Source: Hawksworthiomyces lignivorus (taxonomy: Eukaryota > Ascomycota > Sordariomycetes > Ophiostomatales > Ophiostomataceae). From it: a stretch of DNA of 64,000 nucleotides. Positions within the stretch are counted from its first letter, which is position 1. The number at the start of each line of letters is the position of its first letter. The position numbers and the translations under genes are program-made. Below the pieces are notes generated by a model, which was given only the letters and a program-made list of their open reading frames with translations, did no database searches and was not told where the DNA came from. Shown here piece by piece: positions 56,844 through 64,000 of this stretch. The stretch covers positions 68,589 through 132,588 of the forward strand of contig NTMA01000017.1 in the NCBI GenBank assembly GCA_002917075.1, given 5' to 3'.

Positions 56844-57992
56844 ATGACCGTTGATTCGGCTGCGCCGCCAGCGGCGCCGGCGGCGCCGTCAAAGGCCGTC
56901 AGTGCAGATCCGCTTGGCTTTATGGACAAGCTCTCTGAGAGCGTCTACGTCTACCGTCCCAAGTCGAGAGGGCCACCTTCTTCTCTCTCCTCATCATCTC
57001 CTTCCAAGGCGCCGAAGTTTATCATCCTCACTACCTGGATGGGCGCCCGTGCTCCCCATATCGCTAAATATATTGCGCCATACCGGGACGGGCTGGTCTT
57101 TGGCGAGGACGCTTCTGAGCGGCCAGCCATCCTCCTGATCCGCTGCAATGAAGCCGAGGCCGCCTCGTACTCGAGAGCCGCCGCTGCCGCCAAGCTGGCC
57201 GCTCCCGTCGTGCGCGGGATCCTCGGCGACGCCGCATTGGAAGAGAGCACAGACGAAGACAAAGAACAAGAGACGGAAGATGGCTCCACAGCCGCATCGT
57301 CAGCGGTGCCGACCGTTCTCGTACACACTTTCTCCAATGGCGGCTGCCTTGTTCTCAGCCATCTGTACAACGCCCTGGACCCTACCCACCGCGCCTGCCT
57401 GCCGCCTCACGTCACCATCTTCGACTCCTGCCCCGGCAAGTTCCATTACTTCCCCGCCGTGCGAGCTTTCTACATGGCCTTTGAGAGGCGGCCCCTGTTC
57501 CAGCGCGCCCTCATCCTGCCGGCCATCCATGTCGTCGTCTCCGTCCTGTTCCTGCGCACCTGGATCCGCATCGTCGGCATCAGCCTCGGGGCTTCCTGGA
57601 CTGGGTTCTGGGCTGGCATCTGGGCCCGCGTCAAGGCCTGGGGGGAATCACCGCTGCTGGAATCCTCGCCTAGCAAACCCGACGTCCACTACGAGTCGTG
57701 GGCCGCCGCCGCCGTCGCCAAGGTCAGCTTTCCCAACCCTTGGACCCCGCACAACGACCGCTCGTCTGTCGGCGGCAACCGCCACGAGGTCCGCCGTGCT
57801 TACCTCTACTCGCCGGCGGACGATTTAATCGAGGCCAAGGACGTCGAGGCCCATGCGGAGGAGGCCCGCGGCAACGGCTTCACCGTCTCCCGCATGGAGT
57901 CCTTCGCGAACAGCGCCCACGTCGCACACGCCCGCACAGACGGGCCGCGGTACTGGGCGGCCATCAAAGCTACGTGGGAGGGTTCGTCTTGA
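56844..57992 (+). CDS. DUF829 (TMEM53 / PaxU-like) alpha/beta-hydrolase-fold protein
   Basis: Single exon, 382 aa. A Pro/Ala-rich start leads to the DUF829 core: PKFIILTTWMGARAPHIAKY, ILLIRCNEAEA, VLVHTFSNGGCLVLSHL (nucleophile-elbow-like S-N-G-G near residue 163), VTIFDSCPGKFHY, and a late HND..SVGGNRHEVRRAYLYSPADDLI. The C-terminal SFANSAHVAHARTDGPRYWAAI provides the His that family members keep. Relatives include animal TMEM53 and fungal PaxU from indole-diterpene clusters, but no such cluster is present here, so a PaxU-like metabolic role should not be assumed. One or two hydrophobic stretches near 225-255 may be membrane-associated. Convergent with the fucosidase gene, 162 bp between stops. 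Confidence 0.87.
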   Translation: MTVDSAAPPAAPAAPSKAVSADPLGFMDKLSESVYVYRPKSRGPPSSLSSSSPSKAPKFIILTTWMGARAPHIAKYIAPYRDGLVFGEDASERPAILLIRCNEAEAASYSRAAAAAKLAAPVVRGILGDAALEESTDEDKEQETEDGSTAASSAVPTVLVHTFSNGGCLVLSHLYNALDPTHRACLPPHVTIFDSCPGKFHYFPAVRAFYMAFERRPLFQRALILPAIHVVVSVLFLRTWIRIVGISLGASWTGFWAGIWARVKAWGESPLLESSPSKPDVHYESWAAAAVAKVSFPNPWTPHNDRSSVGGNRHEVRRAYLYSPADDLIEAKDVEAHAEEARGNGFTVSRMESFANSAHVAHARTDGPRYWAAIKATWEGSS

Positions 57993-58154
57993 GGTAGAAG
58001 TACTGAGCCTTCTGTTTTCTCTCGTGTAGAATTTATTTGAAAAAGAAGTTGCTGGTCGTCTTTCTGCTGTATCCCTAGCTATGCGTATAGAGTTTAGATA
58101 TATACATTCCATACCCTTTTAGTTGACTTCTTTCATTACTTTCTCTCTTTGCTT

Positions 58155-60949
58155 TTATCCTTGACCTCCATAGGCGATCTTGAACACCCAAGCGTACTGG
58201 TCTTGGGCCAAGAGCGCGGCCGACACCTGCACGGCAAAGCCGCCACCGTCGCGGACCTTCCAAGAGAGATTCTCTGCGCCCTTGACGGTCAACAGCGATA
58301 CTACATCCCCGTCCAAGATGGGCACCGGTGCGTCCACTACGACATAACCTTCTGTATTGGGCTGAGGCAGCTTCAGGAACAGCACGTAGAACGCATCGTC
58401 CGTTTGTGTGAAGCGCACGTCGACGGAGGTATCGCTGTCGCTGTCGCTGCCGGCACTGCTTCCTCCGGCCGCCGTCTTCCACTCTGTTTGCACGAACCAG
58501 TACGTCGTGTTGAACAGCGCCTCGCCGTGGCTGCGGATCCACGCCCCTGCCGCCCGCAGGTTGGCCTCTTCTGTCTCCACGATGGAGCCGTCGGCACGCG
58601 GGCCGATATCCAGCAGCAGGTTGCCGTTCTTGGCGACAATGTCCAGCAGGGAGTACACAATGTCGTCCGGCCCCATGTACGCCGCGGCTGGCGTCGCCCG
58701 GTTGTAGCCGTAGCTGTAGGGGTCCATGCCGCGGTTCGACTCCCACTTGCGCCGCTGCGCGCTGCTGTACGTCGCGTACTCGGGCGTCTCAAAGTCTGCC
58801 ACCTGCGGCAGCCCGCACCGGCTGTTGACCACCGGCTGGCGGCGGCCGGCGCGGCGGCTCGGGCGGCGCGGGCTATCGTCCAGAAGGACCTGTCCCTGCG
58901 GCGCTGGGGTCTCGGTGCTCCCGCCGCCGCTGCCGCCGCCGCCGCCGTCCGGCGGACCCCCGTTCCACCACTCTGCCATGAACGCCGCCGTCGCGTTGGT
59001 CGCCGGCCCGCAGTCGCACCACATAATGTCCACGTCGTACGCGTAGGCCAGCGTGCGCATCTGCGGCAGCTGCAGGTCGCGCACGTAGTCGTAGTCGTAG
59101 TCGACGTCGGCGTCGGCATCGGCATCGGCGGTGCCCATCGTGCCTTGCGCGCGGCGTCCCGTGTACGGCTCGACGGCGCCGGTGAAGGGGTTGTGGGCCA
59201 GCCGTCCGGGCCAGCTGCCGAAGCCGTAGGGCCCAAAGTCCGGGTTGAACCACTCGGGCATGGAGAAGTAGGTGCCGCGGCGCAGCTGGGGCTGGCGGGC
59301 GCGCGCGGCGTCGAGCAGCTCGCGCAGCACGTCGCGGCGGGGCCCGTAGCGCAGCGCGCTGCGGTTCGACGTGGCGCCGGCGTCGAACAGCGCGAAGCCG
59401 TCGTGGTGCTTGGAGGTCAGCACAAAGTAGGCGGCGCCGGCGTCGGCAAACAGGTCCACCCAGGCGGCCGGGTCCCAGCGCGCCGCTGTAAAGTTGGCGA
59501 AGCCGTCGTCGTACGCCCACGCGCGCCCAAACGTGCGCCGCCGGTAGTCGTACGTGTCGGCCGGATCGCCGCCGTCGGCGTGGTGCGTCGAGTACCACCA
59601 GAACCACTCTGCGTACGTCTCGCGGTCCGGCGGGCCCCCGTACCCCGCCACCGCGTACGGGCCCCAGTGCACAAAGATGCCGTACTTGGCGCCATCGAAC
59701 CAGTCCGGGCTCTCGTGCCGCGCCAGGCTCGCCGCGCTGGCCGTGTACGCCTCGAAGCCCAGGCGCACCGACCCAAACGCCAAGGCGCTTCTCGACAGCG
59801 TCGCCGCGGCGCTGCCGCTGCCGCCGCTGCCGCCGCCCCGCGACAGCACCACCGTCACGTTGACGTCCCGCGCCGCTGCCTCCTCTCCGTCGCTGCTGGC
59901 CACTCCCACGTTGATCCGCCGCTGGTCGCCCGGGCACAGCCGCTTCAGCCGCCCCGGTTCGACCGTCTGCACGCCGTCGCCCTCCAGCGCGATGGACACT
60001 GCTGCCGCCGCCGCCGCATCCGCGCCGCTCGAGAAGCACGCCGTGCCCGCGTTGTTGAGCGTCACCTCCACCACCTGGTGGCCAGCCTCTGTCCACTTTT
60101 GCGTTGGCCTCACGTTCTGCACCTGCACTAAGCTAGACGCATCTGCGCCTACATCTGCTTCAGCTGCGGCTCCTTCTGTCGCCGCCGGAGCCTGTGGCTG
60201 CTGGTCACTGTCCGGCTGCCATAGTGAGGCCGCGAAGACGTGGATCCGTGCGCTCGCCCGTCGCGTGTCCGGCAGCGTCACGGATGTTAGCGAGGCATTG
60301 CCCCCGCTGAGCGCCGCCGTGTACTCGAACACGTGGCTGGTGTTGCCGTCGATGCCCCCTGCTGTCCACGTGTACGACGCCACCAGGTCGCCGCGGCTCA
60401 GCGTCAGGAATGACCACGCGGGGCTCGCCCGCATTTCCACGGCCTGCCGCCGCCCGTCGCTGTACGCAAGCACCAAGTTGCCCGACACGATCTGCTGCTT
60501 CACGTCGCTGGCCACCAGCAGGGAGAGCGAGAACGGCCGCGCCGGCGCTGCAGACCTGGACGTGTCCGGCAGCGGCAGCTTCTGGCCCCCGCAGACCACA
60601 TTGTCCGCCTGCCTCGCGCCCGTGTAGCCCGGTAGCTCGTACACGACGCCCGTCAAGGGTGACGTCCACGTCCCATTGGGCGCCCATTCGGCGAATGCGC
60701 TAGCTGGGTACCCCCTGCGGCCGCCGTCAAAAGATGCCTCACCAGACCGTATGCCGATCCCCTTGTTGTTAAACAGCGGGCGGAGGTCTAAGGGCACGGA
60801 CTGTGGCAGGGGTGATATTAGTTCGGGATCTCGCATCAAACGAATCATTACAACTGAGGGGTTCTGTCACTTACAAGCCCCTCGGATGGTCGAACTGCTA
60901 GAAAGATGAGCCCGAGAAAGAGCCGCAAGTAAACTTCTCGCCCTTTCAT
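58155..60949 (-). CDS. Secreted alpha-L-fucosidase (glycoside hydrolase family 29)
   Basis: Model complement(join(58155..60800,60875..60949)), 906 aa. Exon 1 encodes 25 residues forming a signal peptide (LFLGLIFLAV core); a GTAAGT..CACAG intron follows in phase 0. The GH29 catalytic region starts near residue 390 (WFDGAKYGIFVHWGPYAV) and includes EWFWWYSTHH, YFVLTSKHHDGFALFD and TYFSMPEWFNPDFGPYG. The nucleophile-Asp motif is DVDIMWCDCG near 620, followed by NSRCGLP, DIVAKNGNLLLDIGPRADG and a C-terminal beta domain. About 360 residues before the catalytic domain form an N-terminal region of unclear fold (PLFNNKGIGI, FAEWAPNGTWT), as in long fungal fucosidases. Ala- and Asp-rich inserts (a DADADADVDYDYDY run near 59100) are in frame. 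Predicted role is hydrolysis of fucosylated glycans outside the cell; substrate linkage is unknown. Confidence 0.9.
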
Positions 60950-61815
60950 TTTGAATTGTGCCGATGAATTTCAATTCCGGCATGGGCTGTGGGGGTGAAT
61001 GACCACTTGCGTGTTGCTAAGAAAACTTCAAAAAGAGAAGAATGACCGCGGACTGCGGAGTTCATTTACAAGCATGCGGCCAATGGGTAAATTGGTGGTC
61101 CATATACATCTCGCAATATCACGGACAGAGCGTTGGTTAAAGTTCCCAAGACTTATGCTTCCTATAGCGATCGTTATTAAGATAATCGACCCAATAAAGA
61201 CAATCAAATATATTGCAATAGGAGAAGAAAAGGTGTATAAAATCTTCATATCACATGTGTTACTGTACTGAGATTCCCTGCCCAGAGGCTGCTTGCGATG
61301 TACACTTTGAAAACTGCACATTACGATAAGGAGTCCAAATTACGTCGCCCACCTATTAATCAAGTATGGAACATATCATTGGCATGAAAGAGACTTCAAG
61401 TCAAATTATTGGCGTTTATTGGGCTTTTTCTTCTATTCCTACCGGTTCAGAGCTACACGTCTTGTAGTATTCCGCCGTGATGGTTTGTTTGACCGCTCCG
61501 GAATTTTCTGATAAAATCCCGAAAATCCCGGTCGCAACTGTCTTCACCGTCTGCACAAGCCGAAACAAACCAATATTTTGGGTCTGAAGGATGCTTATGA
61601 ACGAAATTACATGATTAGTCGTAAGATTTATTGTGCGTTGAGTTCGAATCCATTTGCAATGCTGCCGACCTAGCCCATTGTACATACTCCTGCTAGGGGT
61701 CTCGCTCTCTGATGTGTCGCAGGCGCTGAATTCTGCGTCGCAATGAATTACATCTCACTCATAATACAAAATTTGATACGCAACAGATCGGCGGAAATCT
61801 CATCAGACATCTACG
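60950..61815. other. Gene-free interval
   Basis: 866 bp of AT-rich sequence upstream of the fucosidase (minus) and the Zn2Cys6 fragment (plus), which are divergent. A GTTCGAATCC string near 61641 resembles a tRNA B-box, but no stem pairs around it. No gene found. Confidence 0.4.
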
Positions 61816-62238
61816 ATGAACGCACATCGAGGTAGCCACACACGGCGGTCTTGCGACAGATGCCATGGCCAAAAGCTGCGCTGCGACCGCGAAAGAACTA
61901 GTGCTGCGTGCACGCGATGCCAGCGCGCCAAAGCCGCGTGTACTTTGACAGTGCACGCGCGGCGGGCTCAAAGAGGAGAGTTCGTTCTCTCTGAATATTG
62001 TGTGGTCCGAGATGGTCAAGACAGTGATACTCTTCATCAACATCATGCAACGGAGCCACAAGTTCATCCAGAAGCCCTCCTACAATTTCTAGATACCGAC
62101 AGGACAACAGCCGCCTCAAGAATTAGCCCGGCCAACGAAGCTCCAGCCCACGATATAAAGGCAATTAAAGTCTCGGGGGCAATCGAGTGGACATTTGCTA
62201 AGCATCTTACACCGGATGTTGATTTCAAGTCAACATAG
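61816..62238 (+). CDS. Short Zn2Cys6 zinc-cluster protein, probably truncated
   Basis: 140 aa. A clean zinc cluster lies at the N-terminus, RRSCDRCHGQKLRC...CTRCQRAKAAC, matching C-x2-C-x6-C-x8-C-x2-C-x6-C. The rest (VHPEALLQFLD, IKVSGAIEWTFAKHLTPDVD) shows no middle-homology region, and the frame ends after 140 codons. Typical Zn2Cys6 regulators run to 400-900 aa. The next gene begins only 300 bp away on the opposite strand, so there is no room for the missing part. Either it is a decayed regulator or a short DNA-binding protein that could act as a competitor. The cluster spacing and CHGQKLRC resemble AflR-like regulators found in metabolite clusters. This and the adjacent oxidoreductase could be remains of, or the edge of, such a cluster. 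Confidence 0.55.
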   Translation: MNAHRGSHTRRSCDRCHGQKLRCDRERTSAACTRCQRAKAACTLTVHARRAQRGEFVLSEYCVVRDGQDSDTLHQHHATEPQVHPEALLQFLDTDRTTAASRISPANEAPAHDIKAIKVSGAIEWTFAKHLTPDVDFKST

Positions 62239-62537
62239 CCGCTGCTAAAGACGATGTTAGCGAAACTACAATCTTGTTGAAGAAACAACTTGGATTTGAG
62301 TCCTTTTCGCAGTGAAAATTTTGACTTTAATTAATGGCTCTCTCTCTCTAGGGTTGGAGATGTATATAGATTAAGTAGGTAATGCCAAGTCAGCTCTCGC
62401 TGGTGTAGCTCTATTAACGAGAAACAGTAAAAACCATATCCTCATACAATCCTTCACTTTTTCATTACTCTCTGGCGCTGCACAAGGGGAAAAAGCCAAA
62501 AAAAAAAAAAAATGAATCATTGCCGCCCAAGACGATA

Positions 62538-63736
62538 TTACTCCAAAGTAACAACGCATTTCTTGGCCGACACTCCTTTGTGAACCAAATCAATGCCCTC
62601 TTGCACATGCTCTAGGCCTTTCCCCACGATATGTGGCTCGGGGGCTGTGATGTGCCTGCCTTGCGCCAAGGCCTGGGGGAGGTAGTCCTCCCAGATGGCT
62701 TTGCCGACCTCGTTGCCCTCGAGGCTGCTACCCCAGACAAAATTCCGCTTGATCCCCTTTGCCGCGCATTTCATGACCATCGCCGCCTGCCACCACGCCA
62801 TGGTCCACAGTGCGGTCGGGAGGCCGGCGTCCTTGTTCTTTGGCGTTGGAAAGCTGACGATGGAGATGAAGCGGTTGCCCTGGCACCTGCCGAGGACGTC
62901 GGCGCAGCCCAAAGACGAGTCACCGCCGGCCAGAGCCAGAGCGCCGGCCATCCGTCTCCCCTGGCAGAAGCCCGTAATATCGTCGACGACCGTGCTGCTA
63001 TTGTAGTCAAAGGCGGCTCCGGCGCCCAGCCGCTGCACGAGCTCGAAATTCTTCTGCGAGCAGGTCGTGACGACGTCGTAGCCAGCGGCGGCGGCCAGCT
63101 GAATCGCGTTGCAGCCCACGCTGGTGGCGCCTCCCCACACAAGCAGGACCTCCTTCCCCTCGGGGCCTTTCTGCTGGACCTCGGCCGAGGGGAGCCGCAG
63201 CCCTAGCTGGTCTTTCTGGAAGAGTGCGCTGCCTGCAGTAGAGAGAGCCATAGGAACCACCACAGCCTTGGTAAACTCCATCGGCTCTGGGATTGGGCTC
63301 GCCATCCGGGCCAGCAAGACGGTGTAGTGTTGGAAGCCGCCCATTGCTGATGTGTTGTATTTCTGATCCTGCAAGAGTGTTTCCCGCACGTGTCAGCCAA
63401 GTATTCTTCGTACAGCCTTTGGAGGCACGCTGCAGCGAGATGTGTTACCATTCCGAGAGAAATCCCAATGACACGGTCTCCGACCTTGAAGCGTGCCACG
63501 TTAGAGCCGGCCTCAACAACCGTCCCGGCAACATCAGAACCCATGATAAAGGGATACTTGATCCAGCCAAAGATGATGTTGCCTAGGGTCTGCTTGGCGT
63601 CATCGAGCGGGTTGATCGCAATTGCGGCATTCTTTACTACGATCTGATCCGGCCCCGGGGGAGTGTACGGGGCAGAGCCGACGACAAGAGGGCGCATCTT
63701 GGCGCCCTGGATAAAGGCTGCTCTGTTCACTGGCAT
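62538..63736 (-). CDS. Zinc-type MDR oxidoreductase / enoyl-reductase-like (ToxD/CipB type)
   Basis: Model complement(join(62538..63368,63449..63736)), 372 aa. The intron has an 80-bp span, GTAACA donor, TTGCAG acceptor and phase 0 at GISLGM|DQKYNTS. The protein begins MPVNRAAFIQGAKMRPLVVG and has the GroES-like fold segments PPGPDQIVVKNAAIAINPLD, PFIMGSDVAGTVVEAG and FKVGDRVIG, then FQHYTVLL. The NAD(P)-binding part has VLVWGGATSVGCNAIQLAAA and YDVVTTCSQKNFELVQRLGA. Catalytic and structural zinc-binding cysteines of classical alcohol dehydrogenases are absent, as usual for this trans-enoyl-reductase/quinone-reductase-like branch. Substrate unknown; relatives act with polyketide synthases or in general detoxification, and no PKS is in the window. 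Confidence 0.88.
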
Positions 63737-64000
63737 TGTGTGCTTGATGCTCTGGGGTTTGCGTAGCCACTGCTGGTCTCGAGAGCTGGTTCATTAATGG
63801 AAGATAGCAATGAAAATTCGAAGACCAGACGAGTCTGGGCTTCCTGAGCCAAATATATACAACTCTCCAGCTCGAGGACCAAGAGGCCATTTAACTACAT
63901 GTAGGTCAATACTTCCTCGGAATATGAGTAACAGGCTGCTTTTGTGTGAAAATTCCGTAAAGCATGCCCCTTCCCATAGAGCACGGTCAAAATAACCTTC
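63737..64000. other. Upstream region of the oxidoreductase gene
   Basis: 264 bp to the window edge. A TATATA-like element near 63853 lies about 117 bp upstream of the minus-strand start. No gene is visible, and the next gene would lie beyond the edge. Confidence 0.35.

Noticed and set aside
57144..57352. DUF829 gene as evidence for an indole-diterpene (PaxU) cluster
   Set aside because: The protein is PaxU-like only at family level. No prenyltransferase, GGPP synthase, P450 or FAD monooxygenase genes occur in the window.
58149..60131. 660-codon plus-strand frame opposite the fucosidase
   Set aside because: Composition (Val/Ala/Arg/His) is that of an antisense frame of GC3-rich coding DNA. 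GH29 motifs are clear on the other strand.
61636..61655. GTTCGAATCC resembling a tRNA B-box
   Set aside because: The flanking 5-nt arms do not pair, and no A-box or acceptor stem lies at the right distance, so no tRNA was called.

Overview
The window is nuclear DNA from a filamentous ascomycete (Pezizomycotina), most likely a Sordariomycete. Evidence: short introns (about 50-110 bp) with GT..AG ends and CTAAC-type branch points, GC-rich Ala/Gly/Pro-biased coding sequence, CT-rich leaders, Zn2Cys6 regulators, a HET-domain NLR, DUF3176 and DUF4097 proteins, and a single dispersed 5S rRNA gene. I see no bacterial operons, CRISPR array or complete transposon. I would not name the genus from sequence alone.

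Layout. 1-7.7 kb: a conserved fungal protein with a long CT-rich leader, a TfdA-type 2-oxoglutarate dioxygenase, and the Mediator kinase-module cyclin ssn8. 7.7-16.2 kb: an AT-richer accessory stretch with decayed fragments (a SNF2-helicase-like relic, a relic of a fungal Cys/His-rich family, orphan open frames) beside an intact HET/NB-ARC/TPR NLR-type gene whose TPRs are near-identical 126-bp units. 18.5-27 kb: a calcium-regulated ATP-Mg/phosphate carrier (SAL1 type), a DUF4097 membrane protein and a monocarboxylate-type MFS transporter. 27.5-36.3 kb: a Zn2Cys6 factor with an internal RS-rich tract, divergent from the transporter, then a DUF3176 membrane protein and an orphan Ty1/copia-type Gag-like gene. 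37.5-52.5 kb: a conserved housekeeping block with the WDR48/Bun107 deubiquitinase cofactor, the PET8 SAM carrier, a TilS-like tRNA-lysidine synthase, a histidine acid phosphatase, the HAS1 helicase, a 5S rRNA gene and PFK2/FBPase-2. 52.5-56.8 kb: 4.3 kb with no recognisable gene. 56.8-64 kb: a DUF829 (TMEM53/PaxU-like) hydrolase-fold protein, a secreted GH29 alpha-L-fucosidase, a truncated Zn2Cys6 ORF and an MDR-type oxidoreductase.

How they fit together. Several genes serve mitochondria (SAL1 and PET8 carriers, probably TilS) or ribosome production (HAS1 and 5S lie head to head). The transporter and Zn2Cys6 pair share a 607-bp promoter holding CGG triplets, which suggests a small regulated unit. 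The most unusual items are the HET NLR with homogenised repeats inside a gene graveyard, the pol-less Gag-like ORF, the RS-domain zinc-cluster factor, and the long homopolymeric insertions in otherwise conserved proteins. Exon boundaries were placed by eye from splice motifs, frame continuity and family conservation. Every spliced model given sums to a whole number of codons.
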